From: Halomonas shengliensis
Lineage (GTDB): Bacteria; Pseudomonadota; Gammaproteobacteria; Pseudomonadales; Halomonadaceae
Direction of reading: 5' to 3'
Assembly: GCF_900104135.1 (NCBI RefSeq)
Contig: NZ_FNIV01000005.1
Coordinates: 251,149-315,148 of the forward strand
DNA: 64,000 bases
In this document: piece by piece, positions 8,033 to 18,451 of the stretch
Layout: each line of letters starts with the position of its first letter
Position numbering within the stretch: the stretch's first letter is position 1
Position numbers and translations under genes: made by a program
Notes under the pieces: model-generated
The model's input: only the letters and a program-made list of their open reading frames with translations
The model's database searches: none
What the model was told of the DNA's origin: nothing

Positions 8033-9297
8033 GCCTCTCCTGCTTCGAACTGGGGGAGCGCATGCTGCCCGTGGAGGAGGCCCGTGCCGCGGTGCTGGCG
8101 CTGGTGCCGGGGGCGCTGCCGGCGGAGCGGGTGGCGCTGCCCGCGCTGCGCGGGCGGGTGCTGGCCGAGGACGTGCTCTCGCCCATCGACGTGCCCCAGA
8201 ACACCAATGCCGCCATGGACGGCGTCGCCCTGGCCTGGCCCGAGGCGGGACCGCCCGCCGCGGGCTTCCGGCGGGTGGCCGAGATCGTCGCCGGCCATGG
8301 CGCCGGGTACGCCCTGGCCCCCGGCGAGTGCGCCGGCATCACCACCGGGGCACCGCTGCCGGAGGGTGCCGACAGCGTGATCATGCGCGAGCAGCTGCAT
8401 CTCGAGACCGCCGCCGACGGCGAGGTGTGGGTCCGGGTCGAGCATCCCGAGCGGGTGCGCCGCGGCCAGAACGTGCGCCGCGCCGGCGAGGACATCGCCC
8501 GCGGCGCGGTGGCGCTGCCCGCCGGCACGCGCCTGTGCGCCGCCGAGCTGGGCCTGCTGGCCTCGCTGGGGGCGCCCCGGGCCGCGGTGGTGCGCCGTCC
8601 CCGGGTGGCGCTGTTCTCCACCGGCGACGAGGTCACCGCCCCGGGCGAGCCGCTGCCCGCCGCCGGCATCTTTGATGCCAACCGCTTCGCGCTGATGGCG
8701 CTGGTGGAGGAGCACGGCGGCGAGGTGCTCGACCTCGGCATCCTGCCCGACCGTCGCGACGCCATCGCCGCGGCCCTGGCCCGGGCCGCCGCCGAGGCCG
8801 ACCTGGTGCTCTCCAGCGGCGGGGTCTCGGTGGGGGATGCCGACCATACCCGGGCGGCGCTGCTCGAGCACGGCGAGCTGGGCTTCTGGAAGATCGCCAT
8901 CCGCCCGGGACGACCGCTCGCCTGCGGCCGGCTCGGCGAGCGGGGCGTGCCCTTCCTGGGCCTGCCCGGCAACCCGGTGGCCAGCCTGGTCACCTTCCTG
9001 CAGTTCGCCGCGCCGCTGCTGGCCAAGCTGCAGGGGCGCGACGGTGCCTGGCCGCGGCGGCTCTCGGCGATCGCCGAGGTCCCGCTGCGCAGCCGCGAGG
9101 GGCGTGTCGACTATCTGCGCGGCGTCTACGCCAGCGACGGCGAGGGTCGGCTGGTGGTGCGCGACACCGGCGCCCAGGGCTCGGGCATCCTCTCCTCCAT
9201 GGTCCAGGCCAACTGCCTGATCGAGATCGACGACGCCCGCGGCGCGGTGGCGGCGGGCGAGGCCGTCACCATCCAACCCCTGTTCCGACTGCCATGA
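8029..9297 (+). CDS. moeA: Molybdopterin molybdotransferase MoeA
   Basis: 422 residues, the usual size. Recognisable parts are the N-terminal [14 protein letters not shown], the catalytic region [10 protein letters not shown] and the late [13 protein letters not shown]. MoeA inserts molybdate into adenylylated molybdopterin. The ATG at 8029 overlaps the mobB stop (ATGA) and is preceded by GAGGGAGGGGAG, which settles the start, although the frame stays open further upstream. Confidence 0.94.
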   Translation: MSLSCFELGERMLPVEEARAAVLALVPGALPAERVALPALRGRVLAEDVLSPIDVPQNTNAAMDGVALAWPEAGPPAAGFRRVAEIVAGHGAGYALAPGECAGITTGAPLPEGADSVIMREQLHLETAADGEVWVRVEHPERVRRGQNVRRAGEDIARGAVALPAGTRLCAAELGLLASLGAPRAAVVRRPRVALFSTGDEVTAPGEPLPAAGIFDANRFALMALVEEHGGEVLDLGILPDRRDAIAAALARAAAEADLVLSSGGVSVGDADHTRAALLEHGELGFWKIAIRPGRPLACGRLGERGVPFLGLPGNPVASLVTFLQFAAPLLAKLQGRDGAWPRRLSAIAEVPLRSREGRVDYLRGVYASDGEGRLVVRDTGAQGSGILSSMVQANCLIEIDDARGAVAAGEAVTIQPLFRLP

Positions 9298-9310
9298 GGT
9301 GCCGTTTCCC

Positions 9311-10123
9311 ATGTCACTGACCCATCTCAACGCCCGCGGCGAGGCCCACATGGTCGACGTCGCCGACAAGCCCGAGAGCCGGCGCGAGGCGACCGCCTCG
9401 GGCCGCATCCACATGCGCCCGGAGACCCTGGCGCTGCTCGCCGAGGGTGGCCTGCCCAAGGGCGATGTGCTGGCCACCGCCCGCATCGCCGGCATCCAGG
9501 CCGCCAAGCGCACCCATGAACTGATCCCGCTGTGCCACGCCCTGGCGCTCTCCAGGGTGGCCGTCGACTTCCGCCTCGACGAGGCCGAGGGCTGCGTCGA
9601 GGTGACCGCCAGCTGCCGCCTCAACGGGCGCACCGGTGTGGAGATGGAGGCGCTGACGGCGGTCTCGGTGGCCTGCCTCACCCTCTACGACATGTGCAAG
9701 GCGGTGGACAAGTCGATGGAGATCGGCGCCATCCACCTCGACACCAAGCGCGGCGGACGCTCCGGCGACTATCGCCGCGAGGCCGTCGAGCCGCGCCCGG
9801 CGCCCATCGTCACCGGCGAGGGACAGGCGGGGGAGGTGAGCCTGGGCAGCCGCTGCGACATCGCCTCGCCGTGCATCCGCGTCAAGTGCCTGGCCGAGCT
9901 GCGCGAGCGCCTCGGCATCGGCGAGGTGAGCGTGCCCCTGGACAGCCTTGAGCGCCAGGACGTGGCCGGGCTCAAGGCGGCCCTCAAGGCGCTGGACCCG
10001 CGCTTCTCGCGTCTCGACGAGGGGCGGGTGCTGTGCGCCGTCAACCAGGTGATGGCCGGCGACACCACCCCGGTGACCAACGAGGACGAGGTCGCCTTCT
10101 TCCCGCCGGTGACGGGGGGCTGA
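9311..10123 (+). CDS. MoaC-MoaD fusion (cPMP synthase plus sulfur carrier)
   Basis: 270 residues in one uninterrupted frame. Residues 1-160 are Moa[22 protein letters not shown], and [20 protein letters not shown] with DMCKAVDK, the enzyme that forms cyclic pyranopterin monophosphate with MoaA. After a linker of about 28 residues, residues 189-270 are Moa[13 protein letters not shown], then [20 protein letters not shown] and the C-terminal FFPPVTGG whose last Gly is thiocarboxylated by MoeB. No internal stop or frameshift is needed to read both. Fusion puts the first and second steps of Moco synthesis in one chain. It lies 3 bp before moaE, the partner of MoaD. ATG at 9311 is chosen because MSLTHLN is the normal MoaC beginning. 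Confidence 0.9.
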   Translation: MSLTHLNARGEAHMVDVADKPESRREATASGRIHMRPETLALLAEGGLPKGDVLATARIAGIQAAKRTHELIPLCHALALSRVAVDFRLDEAEGCVEVTASCRLNGRTGVEMEALTAVSVACLTLYDMCKAVDKSMEIGAIHLDTKRGGRSGDYRREAVEPRPAPIVTGEGQAGEVSLGSRCDIASPCIRVKCLAELRERLGIGEVSVPLDSLERQDVAGLKAALKALDPRFSRLDEGRVLCAVNQVMAGDTTPVTNEDEVAFFPPVTGG

Positions 10124-10126
10124 GGC

Positions 10127-10576
10127 ATGATCCGCGTCCAGCAGGCCCCCTTCGATGCCGGCGAGGAGCAGCGTGCGCTGCTCGCCGGACGCACCGATAT
10201 CGGCGCGGTGGTCAGCTTCACCGGCCTGGTACGCGACTTCAACGAGCGCCCCGAGGTGGCGGCCCTGACCCTGGAGCACTACCCGGGGATGACCGAGGCG
10301 GCCCTCGCGGAGATCGTCGAGGAAGCGCAGGAGCGCTGGCCCCTCGACGGCGTCAGCGTGATCCACCGGGTTGGACGCCTGGCCCCGGGAGACCCTATCG
10401 TACTGGTGGTGGTCGCGAGCGCGCATCGCCGCGCGGCCTTCGAGGCCTGCGACTTCATCATGGATTACCTCAAGACGCGTGCCCCCTTCTGGAAGAAGGA
10501 GCACGCCAGCGACGGCGACTACTGGGTGTCGGAGCGCGACAGCGACCACGCCGATGCCCGACGCTGGGAACCCTGA
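10127..10576 (+). CDS. moaE: Molybdopterin synthase catalytic subunit MoaE
   Basis: 149 residues. Family segments: [61 protein letters not shown] and [10 protein letters not shown] with the catalytic lysines. Together with the MoaD half of the preceding gene it converts cPMP to molybdopterin. It begins 3 bp after the moaC/D stop. Confidence 0.95.
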   Translation: MIRVQQAPFDAGEEQRALLAGRTDIGAVVSFTGLVRDFNERPEVAALTLEHYPGMTEAALAEIVEEAQERWPLDGVSVIHRVGRLAPGDPIVLVVVASAHRRAAFEACDFIMDYLKTRAPFWKKEHASDGDYWVSERDSDHADARRWEP

Positions 10577-10592
10577 CACGGGAGACGACCCC

Positions 10593-11594
10593 ATGACGAC
10601 CCTGCCTCGCGAACTGATCGATGACTTCGGACGCCGGGTGAACTATGTGCGCATCTCGGTCACCGACCGCTGCGACTTCCGCTGCGTCTACTGCATGAGC
10701 GAGGAGATGACCTTCTTGCCCCGGGCCCAGGTGCTGACCCTCGAGGAGCTGGCGCTGGTGGCGCGTGCCTTCGTGGAGCTGGGCGTCGAGAAGATACGCC
10801 TCACCGGCGGCGAGCCGCTGGTGCGCCGCGACATCGACAGCCTGGTGGCGCAGGTCGGCGGCCTCTCCGGGCTCAAGGACTTCGCCATGACCACCAATGG
10901 CGCCAGCCTGCCGAAGTATGCCGACAGGCTGCGCGAAGGCGGGCTCAAGCGGCTCAACATCAGCCTCGATTCCTTGGATCCCGAACGCTTCCGTCGTCTC
11001 ACCCGCACCGGGGATCTCGCGCGCGTCATCGATGGCATCCGCGCGGCCCGCGAGGCGGGCTTCGAGCGCATCAAGCTCAACGCCGTGATCCTCAAGGGCC
11101 GCAACGACGACGAGGTGCTCGACCTGGTCGATTTCGCCCGGCAGGAGGGGCTCGATATCAGCTTCATCGAGGAGATGCCGCTGGGGGATGTCTCTGACCA
11201 TAGCCGTGCCGAGACCTACTGCTCCAGCGACGAGGTGCAAGCGATGATCGAGGCGCGCTATCCGCTGACCCCCACCACCGAAACCACGCCGGGTCCCTCG
11301 CGTTATTTCCGCATGGCCGACAGCGACTCGCGGATCGGCTTCATCTCGCCCCACAGCCACAACTTCTGCGCCAGCTGCAACCGGGTCCGGGTCACCGTGG
11401 AGGGGCGCCTGCTGCTGTGTCTGGGCAACGAGCACTCCGTGGACCTGCGCCGTGTGCTGCGTGCCCACCCCGGGGATATCGAGGCACTCAAGCGGGCCAT
11501 CGTCGCCGCCATGTCGCTCAAGCCCGAGCGCCATCACTTCTCCACCGATGGCGACGTGCAGGTGGTGCGCTTCATGAACATGACCGGTGGCTGA
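10593..11594 (+). CDS. moaA: GTP 3',8-cyclase MoaA
   Basis: 333 residues, radical SAM enzyme. The SAM-binding cluster cysteines are Cys27, Cys31 and Cys34 (CDFRCVYC); the second [4Fe-4S] cluster is ligated through CASC and a further cysteine in LLLCLGN. The protein ends in GG, as needed for activation by the MoaA C-terminal tail. It catalyses the first step of Moco synthesis from GTP. Last gene of the operon, 16 bp after moaE, with CACGGGAG upstream of the ATG; a terminator follows. Confidence 0.95.
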   Translation: MTTLPRELIDDFGRRVNYVRISVTDRCDFRCVYCMSEEMTFLPRAQVLTLEELALVARAFVELGVEKIRLTGGEPLVRRDIDSLVAQVGGLSGLKDFAMTTNGASLPKYADRLREGGLKRLNISLDSLDPERFRRLTRTGDLARVIDGIRAAREAGFERIKLNAVILKGRNDDEVLDLVDFARQEGLDISFIEEMPLGDVSDHSRAETYCSSDEVQAMIEARYPLTPTTETTPGPSRYFRMADSDSRIGFISPHSHNFCASCNRVRVTVEGRLLLCLGNEHSVDLRRVLRAHPGDIEALKRAIVAAMSLKPERHHFSTDGDVQVVRFMNMTGG

Positions 11595-11625
11595 GCCCGA
11601 CGAACGCCGGTTTCCGCCCACATCG

Positions 11626-11648
11626 ACGGCGCCTTCGGGCGCCGTTTC
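11626..11648 (+). terminator. Terminator of the Moco operon
   Basis: ACGGCGCC-TTCG-GGCGCCGT is a perfect 8-bp stem with a stable TTCG tetraloop, followed by TTT, 32 bp after moaA. Confidence 0.75.
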
Positions 11649-11718
11649 GCGTTCCTGGCGGCGGATTATCGGTGTGATTTATGCGGTGTTTTCGGTGAAG
11701 AAATCGTTCCCGACTTCC

Positions 11719-11746
11719 TTGCCAATTCGGTGTAACAGCATATACT
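11719..11746 (+). promoter_or_regulatory. Sigma-70 promoter of the H-NS-like gene
   Basis: TTGCCA (11719-11724) and TATACT (11741-11746) with a 16-bp spacer, inside an AT-rich patch that is rare in this window. It lies 55 bp upstream of the ATG at 11802. Confidence 0.6.
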
Positions 11747-11801
11747 TTTGCTTACGCAACCACACCGAAACCGTCTCGACTATCCGGCTCAGGAGGGACT
11801 G

Positions 11802-12092
11802 ATGTCCAGCGACACCCTGGAGCGCATCGCTCGCAACAAGAACGTGGCCCGTGCCGCGGCACGCCAGCTCAGCATGGAGCAGCTGCACAAGCTCGCCGAG
11901 GTGGTCGAGGAGGTCATCGAGCAGAAGAAGGACGAGGAACGCCAGCGCCAGGAGGAGGAGGCCGAGAAGGAGCGCAAGCGCTCGGAGATCCTCGAGGCGA
12001 TCACCGAGGCGGGTCTCTCGGTCAATGACCTGGTCGAGGAGCCGCCGCGCCGCAAGCGCGGACGTCCGCCCAAGAACGCCAGCAAGGCCTGA
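11802..12092 (+). CDS. Small H-NS-like protein with AT-hook tail
   Basis: 96 residues. Residues 1-70 are an alpha-helical, strongly charged coiled coil starting MSSDTLERIARNKNVARAAA, which resembles the oligomerisation half of H-NS family proteins. Instead of the usual H-NS DNA-binding domain, it ends with the AT-hook-like RRKRGRPPK near residues 82-90. It is probably a nucleoid protein that binds AT-rich DNA through the minor groove and silences foreign genes; this is inference from the parts. The ATG at 11802 follows AGGAGGG; a longer in-frame start at 11748 overlaps the promoter and is rejected. It has its own promoter and a shared terminator. Confidence 0.65.
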   Translation: MSSDTLERIARNKNVARAAARQLSMEQLHKLAEVVEEVIEQKKDEERQRQEEEAEKERKRSEILEAITEAGLSVNDLVEEPPRRKRGRPPKNASKA

Positions 12093-12180
12093 CGCCTATC
12101 AAGTCGAGCGCCTTGTCCTTACACCGGCCGCACCGGGTGGCGTCAACCATGCCACCCATGACCTTGAACAAGGGTGCCAT

Positions 12181-12210
12181 GAAGAAGCCGCTCCTCGGAG
12201 CGGCTTCTTC
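12181..12210. terminator. Bidirectional terminator
   Basis: GAAGAAGCCGCTCC-TC-GGAGCGGCTTCTTC, a perfect 14-bp stem with A-rich and T-rich outer ends, between the H-NS-like gene and the convergent RNase J-like gene. It can work in both directions. Confidence 0.8.
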
Positions 12211-12236
12211 GTGTCTTGAGGCGCCGAATCGGCGGG

Positions 12237-13958
12237 TCATCCCGGGCTGCCGACCACCGGCATCTCCACCGCCAGCAGCTGCAGATGGATCTCGGGCAGG
12301 CGACGCAGGTGGTCGGCGAACCAGCCGATCAGCCGCGGCTGCAGGGCCAGGCGCAGGTCGGCCAGGGTCTCGGCGCTGAGTTCGGCGAGCGCCGCGTCCA
12401 GCCAGTCCGCGAAGTCGTCCTCGTCGAAGGGGGGCGCGTCGCCGCCATCCAGCATCAGGCGGCCGATGCGCGTCCAGCCCCCCGCCTCGGTGGCGGCCAC
12501 CGAGACCGCCAGGTAGAGGCTGCCGTGGCGGCCGCCCACGTCGCGGCGTCCGCCCAGCCCCGGCAGCGGGGCCACCGCGTCCTGGCTGACGATCACCGGC
12601 GGCTGGGGGTGGCGGGCCTCGAGGGTCAGGCCGTCACCGTCGAAGCGGATCAGGTCGCCATTGGCGGGGGAGAGCGGGGCCCGGATGCCCAGGGACTCGG
12701 CGATCTCGCGGTGGGCCTGCTGGTGGCGTGGCTCGCCGTGCACCGGCAGCAGGTGGCGCGGGCGCACCCAGCCGTAGAGAGTGCGCAGCTCCTCCCGGGC
12801 GGGGTGACCGGAGGCGTGGAGCTCGGGATGGTTGAACTCGTCGAGGATAGCGACTCCCAGGTGGCGAAGGCCCGCCTTGAGTCGCTCGATCAGCAGTTCG
12901 TTGCCGGGGATCGCCTTGGCCGAGAAGATCACGCTGTCGCCGGGTCCCAGTTCCAGCGAGCGATGGCGCCCGCGGGCGAGGCGCTGCAGTGCTGCGCGGG
13001 GCTCGCCCTGGCTGCCGGTGGCGATCACCAGCACCTCCTCGGGGGGCAGGTAGCCCAGGTCATTGCTGGGCACCAGGGGCGGGAAGTCGTCGAGGTAGCC
13101 AAGCCCCCGGGCCACCGCCACCATGCGCTCCATGGAGCGCCCCATCAGGCTGACCCGCCGCCCGCAGCGCTCGGCGGCACGGCCGATGGCGAGCACCCGC
13201 GCCAGGTTACTGGCGAAGCAGGAGACCACCACGCGACCCTCGCAGTGGGCGATGGTGTGCTCGAGGGCCTCGGCGACCTCGCCCTCGCTGCGCGACTCTC
13301 CCGGCAGCGGGGCATTGGTGGAGTCGCCCACCACCAGGTCCAGCGGGGCCAGGGCGCGGAAGGTGGCGGGGTCGATCGGCGCCCCCAGCAGCGGGTCGGG
13401 GTCGAGCTTCCAGTCGCCGGTGTGCAGCACCCGGTGCTCGCCAGCGGTGATCAGCAGGGCGCAGCTCTCGGGGATGGAGTGGGGCACCGGCAGGAAGCGC
13501 AGGGTGAAGGGGGCCACCTCGATCGCCTCGCCGGGCTCGATCACCCGGATGGCATCGGTGGCCAGGCCGCGCTCCTGGAACTTGGCCCGCAGCAGGCCGG
13601 CGGCCAGTGGCGTGGCGTGGATCGGACAGCCCCAGGTCGGCCACAGCCAGGCGACCGCGCCGATATGGTCCTCATGGCCGTGGGTGATCACCAGCGCCCG
13701 GGGCACGATGCCCAGGGCGTCCAGGCCGGCCTGGTTGGGCACCTGAAGCGGCGTGTCGGGCAGGTCCTGGCGGATCATCATGCCGCAGTCCACGGCGATC
13801 CAGGCCTCGTCCTCCTCTCGCGCCCCGAAGCCGTAGAGGCTCAGGTTCATGCCGATCTCGCCGCAGCCGCCCAGCGGCAGGAAGCGCAGGGGAGGGCGGC
13901 GGCGGGGGCGAATCTCGACTCGGGGCTTGTGCATCGCGGCGGGGGCGTCCTGGGTCAT
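12237..13958 (-). CDS. RNase J-like metallo-beta-lactamase/beta-CASP nuclease
   Basis: 573 residues. The start LPLGGCGEIGMNLSLYGF, the metal-binding THGHEDHIGA, and later LHTGDWKLD, VGDSTNA and HPAREELRTLYGW with LLPVHGEPRH are the standard series of the RNase J/beta-CASP family, which processes and degrades RNA from the 5' end and internally. Size agrees with RNase J (about 555). E. coli lacks this enzyme, yet several gammaproteobacteria carry it. The ATG at 13958 was chosen because the upstream extension to 13997 runs into the promoter area of divergent purU. No partner genes are near. Confidence 0.82.
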   Translation of the reverse strand: MTQDAPAAMHKPRVEIRPRRRPPLRFLPLGGCGEIGMNLSLYGFGAREEDEAWIAVDCGMMIRQDLPDTPLQVPNQAGLDALGIVPRALVITHGHEDHIGAVAWLWPTWGCPIHATPLAAGLLRAKFQERGLATDAIRVIEPGEAIEVAPFTLRFLPVPHSIPESCALLITAGEHRVLHTGDWKLDPDPLLGAPIDPATFRALAPLDLVVGDSTNAPLPGESRSEGEVAEALEHTIAHCEGRVVVSCFASNLARVLAIGRAAERCGRRVSLMGRSMERMVAVARGLGYLDDFPPLVPSNDLGYLPPEEVLVIATGSQGEPRAALQRLARGRHRSLELGPGDSVIFSAKAIPGNELLIERLKAGLRHLGVAILDEFNHPELHASGHPAREELRTLYGWVRPRHLLPVHGEPRHQQAHREIAESLGIRAPLSPANGDLIRFDGDGLTLEARHPQPPVIVSQDAVAPLPGLGGRRDVGGRHGSLYLAVSVAATEAGGWTRIGRLMLDGGDAPPFDEDDFADWLDAALAELSAETLADLRLALQPRLIGWFADHLRRLPEIHLQLLAVEMPVVGSPG

Positions 13959-14077
13959 GGTGGTCTCACTATACGGGATGCCCGCCGGCGCCCACAACGC
14001 GCGGCGCCGCGCCGGATGCCGGAACCCGCTGTTTTCGCTACACTGTCGCGCCCGTCCCGCAGAGCCTGGAGCACGAC

Positions 14078-14932
14078 ATGTCGCACTACTACCGCCTGGT
14101 GGTCTCCTGCCCCGATCGCGTGGGGATCGTCTCCCGCGTCTCCGGCTTCATCGCCGGCCACGGCGGCTCGATCACCGAGGCGAGCCAGCACTCCGACCTC
14201 GAGACGGGGCGCTTCTTCATGCGCTACGAGATCCTGGCCGACTCCATCGGCATGCCCCCCGAGGCGCTGCGCGAGGCCTTCGCCCCCATCGCCGCCGAGT
14301 TCGAGATGACCTGGGCGCTCACCGATACCCGAAGCCGACCGCGGGTGGTGCTGATGGTGTCCAAGGAGTCCCACTGCCTGGTGGACCTGCTCTACCGCTG
14401 GACCGCCGGCGAGCTCGACTGCGATATCGCCGCGGTGATCTCCAACCATGAGGCGATGCGCGGCCTGGTGGAGTGGCACGGGATCGCCTACCACCATGTG
14501 CCGGTGACGGCCGACGACAAGTCCACGGCCTTCGCCGAGGTGGAGCGCCTGGTGGAGGAGCTGCGCGCCGACTGCATCGTGCTGGCGCGCTACATGCAGA
14601 TCCTGCCGCCGGCCCTCTGCGAGCGCTTCGCCGGCCGGGTGATCAACATCCACCACAGCTTCCTGCCCAGCTTCGCCGGCGCCAAGCCCTACCACCAGGC
14701 CTACGAGCGTGGGGTGAAGCTGATCGGGGCCACCTGCCACTACGTCACCGCCGAGCTCGATGCCGGGCCGATCATCGAGCAGGACATCCACCGCGTCAGC
14801 CACTGCCACACCCCGAGCGACCTGGTACGCTTCGGCCGTGACGTGGAGAAGGCGGTGCTGGCCCGGGGGCTGCGCTGGCACCTGGAGGACCGCGTGCTGA
14901 TCCACGGCAACAAGACCGTGGTCTTCGCCTGA
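14078..14932 (+). CDS. purU: Formyltetrahydrofolate deformylase PurU
   Basis: 284 residues. An N-terminal ACT domain (about 1-80, YRLVVSCPDRVGIVSRVSGF) and a C-terminal formyl-hydrolase domain with INIHHSFLPSFAGAKPYHQ and the catalytic Asp in ATCHYVTAELDAGPIIEQD. It splits 10-formyl-THF to formate and THF, balancing one-carbon units and feeding PurT; in E. coli methionine and glycine act on it. Divergent from the RNase J-like gene, followed after 15 bp by a membrane protein gene. Confidence 0.94.
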   Translation: MSHYYRLVVSCPDRVGIVSRVSGFIAGHGGSITEASQHSDLETGRFFMRYEILADSIGMPPEALREAFAPIAAEFEMTWALTDTRSRPRVVLMVSKESHCLVDLLYRWTAGELDCDIAAVISNHEAMRGLVEWHGIAYHHVPVTADDKSTAFAEVERLVEELRADCIVLARYMQILPPALCERFAGRVINIHHSFLPSFAGAKPYHQAYERGVKLIGATCHYVTAELDAGPIIEQDIHRVSHCHTPSDLVRFGRDVEKAVLARGLRWHLEDRVLIHGNKTVVFA

Positions 14933-14947
14933 GGCGGGGAGGCGCCG

Positions 14948-15619
14948 ATGTCCTTCTCCGAGGTGGTACTCGCCCCCTGGCTGCTGGTGGTGGCCGCGCT
15001 GGTCGCCGCCGGCGTGCTGGGCCTGGCGCTGGCCCAACGCCCCTGGCGCGCGCTGCTCGCCGATGGCGCCCTGCAGCACCGCTGGCTGGCGGCCAGCGTG
15101 GCGGTGCTGCTGATGTGGCAGCTGCGTGCCCAGGCGGTGGACTGGCTGACCCTGCATCTGATGTTCACCGCGCTGCTGGTGCTGGTGTTCAAGGCGCCGC
15201 TGGCGCTGCTCTCGCTGCTGATCGTCAACCTGGCGATGGTGGTGACCGGGCGGGTCGACTGGCCGCTGCTCGGCGTCAACCTGCTGGTCACCGGGGTGAT
15301 CCCCGCCCTGGTCATGGTGGCCGTATGGCGGCTGGTGGATCGCTTCCTGCCCGACAACTTGATGGTGTTCCTGTTCGTCTGCGGCTTCTTCGGCGCGGCG
15401 CTCTCGACCCTGGCCGCCGGCCTCTCCGCGGTGGGGCTGATGTTGCTCGGCGCCAGCGATGCCCATGCGCTCTACCAGGCGCTGGAGTATGCCCGCTTCC
15501 TGCCGCTGCTGATGCCCTCCGAGGCCTTCATCACCGGCATGCTGATGAGCATCCTGCTGGTCTACTACCCGGACTGGGTGGCGACCTTCAACGACCACCG
15601 CTACATCGACACCAAGTAG
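14948..15619 (+). CDS. Predicted membrane protein, ECF-permease-like (COG3235 type)
   Basis: 223 residues with about six hydrophobic helices. It resembles the family of small gammaproteobacterial membrane proteins annotated as energy-coupling-factor (CbiM-like) permeases: MFTALLVLVFKAPLALLSL, LLGVNLLVTGVIPALVM and a C-terminal PLLMPSEAFITGMLMSILLV. CbiM-type proteins take up cobalt or nickel, but no ECF ATPase or T component is nearby, so function is open. It lies 15 bp after purU and 7 bp before the MATE gene, probably one transcript. Confidence 0.55.
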   Translation: MSFSEVVLAPWLLVVAALVAAGVLGLALAQRPWRALLADGALQHRWLAASVAVLLMWQLRAQAVDWLTLHLMFTALLVLVFKAPLALLSLLIVNLAMVVTGRVDWPLLGVNLLVTGVIPALVMVAVWRLVDRFLPDNLMVFLFVCGFFGAALSTLAAGLSAVGLMLLGASDAHALYQALEYARFLPLLMPSEAFITGMLMSILLVYYPDWVATFNDHRYIDTK

Positions 15620-15626
15620 GCCACCG

Positions 15627-16996
15627 ATGAGCGCCCCGTCCCCGTCCCCGGCCGCGCCGCCGCGGCCCGCCCGCCGCGAGCTCCTGGAAGGCCCCATCGC
15701 CGCCACCCTGCTGCGCAAGACCCTGCCGGTGATCGGCGGCATGATCGCCATGATGAGCTTCAACCTGGTGGATACCTGGTTCATCTCGCGGCTGGGCACC
15801 GAGGAGCTGGCGGCGGTCTCCTTCACCTTCCCGGTGGTGTTCACCGTGATCAGCCTGGCCATCGGCCTGGGGATCGGCACCTCGGCGGTGGTGGGGCGTC
15901 GTCTCGGGCGCGGCGAGTTCGACGTCGTGCGCCGGCGCGCCACCGATGCCGCCCTGCTGGGGCTGCTGGTGGGGCTGGTGATGCCGCCCTGGGGCTCGCC
16001 ACCCTCGGGCCGCTGTTCCGCCTGCTGGGCGCCGACGCGGTGCTGATGCCGCATATCCGCGCCTACATGGGGGTCTGGTACTTCGGCGCCGCGGCGATGA
16101 TCGTGCCCCGGGTGCTCAACAGCATCCTGCGTGCCCACGGCAACACCGCCACCCAGGGGCTGATGATGGGGCTGGCCGCCCTGGTCAACGTGGTGCTCGA
16201 CTGGTGGCTGATCTTCGGCGTCGGCCCCTTCCCGGCGCTGGGGGTCAGCGGGGCGGCACTGGCCACGGTGCTGAGCTGGGCGCTGATGGCGACGGTGCTG
16301 TTGTTCCAGCGCGAGCTGCGCGGCCTGATCGGCCTGGCCGGGCTCACCCCGGCCGGGCTGCTCGACTCCTGGCGCGAGCTCGGCCGCATCGCCGGGCCCG
16401 CGGCCCTGACCAGCGTCTTCACGCCCCTGGCAATGGGGCTTCTGACCCGCATCGTCGCCGGCCATGGCCACGACGCCGTGGCCGCCTTCGGGGTCGGCAC
16501 CCGCCTCGAGGCGATCGCCCAGATCGCCGTGCTCGGCCTCTCCATGACTCTCTCGCCGCTGGTCAGCCAGAACGCCGGTGCCGGCCAGTACGCGCGGGTC
16601 GGCCGCGCCATCACCGGCTGCTTCCTGTTCGTGCTGGCCTGGCAGCTGCTGGTGTGGGGCCTGCTGCAGGGCCTCGCCCCCTGGCTGGTGGCGGCCTACG
16701 CCGAGCGCCAGGCGGTGGGGGAGGTGCTGCGCGCCTTCCTGTGGCTGGTGCCGCTGGGGCTGGGCGCCCAGGGCGTGGTGATCCTGGCGGTCTCGTCATG
16801 CAACGCCCTGCACCGGCCGGCCCGTGCCATGCGCCTCTCGGTGGTGCGCCTGTTCGTGCTCAGCGTGCCCCTGGCCTGGCTGGGCGGCCGCCTGGGCGGC
16901 ACCACCGGCATCTTCGCCGGCATGCTCCTGGCCAACCTGCTGATGGCGATGGTCGCCTGGTGGCAGGTCCGGGTGGTGCTCGGCCGCTATCGCTGA
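15627..16996 (+). pseudogene. MATE family transporter gene with a frameshift
   Basis: The first part (15627 to about 15983) encodes a MATE N-terminus (LPVIGGMIAMMSFNLVDTWF, SRLGTEELAAVSFTFPVVFT) and then runs out of frame to a stop at 16046. The rest (from about 15983 to 16996) continues the family sequence in another frame: AALGLATLGPLFRLLGADAV, then RAHGNTATQGLMMGL and NVVLDWWLIFGVGPF. The break is at GTGATGCCGCCCTGG; inserting one G after GTGATG restores a full 457-residue protein. Both halves look well conserved, so this is either a very recent mutation or a sequencing error. Confidence 0.8.
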
Positions 16997-17040
16997 GGGG
17001 CGGATTTTGCCCGCAGGGCTTGGCAGTGAGGTGCTCGTGG

Positions 17041-17069
17041 TCTACATTTGAAAAAAATGTAGATATTAT
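17041..17069 (+). promoter_or_regulatory. Operator-promoter of gcdH
   Basis: A perfect 9-5-9 palindrome, TCTACATTT-GAAAA-AAATGTAGA (17041-17063), followed at once by the -10-like TATTAT (17064-17069). Its first six bases, TCTACA, stand 17 bp before TATTAT and could act as a weak -35. A dimeric repressor or activator binding here would cover the promoter. No regulator gene is adjacent. Confidence 0.6.
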
Positions 17070-17096
17070 CGAGCCGCCATCCCACAGGAGTTCGCC

Positions 17097-18278
<1,182 letters not shown>

Positions 18279-18300
18279 TAAAAGGCGGATGAAAACGCGG

Positions 18301-18402
18301 GGCGCCGGGGGCAGGGCGTAGAGGAGGTCCGAGGACCAGGGATGGCCGAGGTAGCGTACAGGGAGGTATTCACAGCGCCTCCTCGAAGTCCTGACGCCGG
18401 GG
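18301..18402 (+). repeat. Structured intergenic repeat, copy A
   Basis: Copy A of a ~100-bp element also found at 23108-23205 and, reversed, at 27793-27897. It contains GTAGAGGAGGTC, CCAGGGATGG, CAGGGAGG and TTCACAGCGCCTCCTCGAAG in the same order as the others. GAGGAGG (18321-18327) pairs with CCTCCTC (18378-18384); the outer stem GGCAGGGC (18310-18317) pairs imperfectly with GTCCTGAC (18388-18395). It sits between gcdH and the CoA-transferase gene in the direction of transcription. This is the most diverged copy. Confidence 0.85.
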
Positions 18403-18451
18403 CAGCCCCGAGTGGTGCCACTAATCGGCACACGGTAGCAAGGAGCTCACG

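Noticed and set aside
13955..16471. Very long open frame on the minus strand (over 800 codons) opposite purU and the MATE gene
   Set aside because: Composition is rich in His, Gln, Gly and Arg with no domain; it lies opposite well-supported genes. Such shadow frames are expected in very GC-rich DNA.
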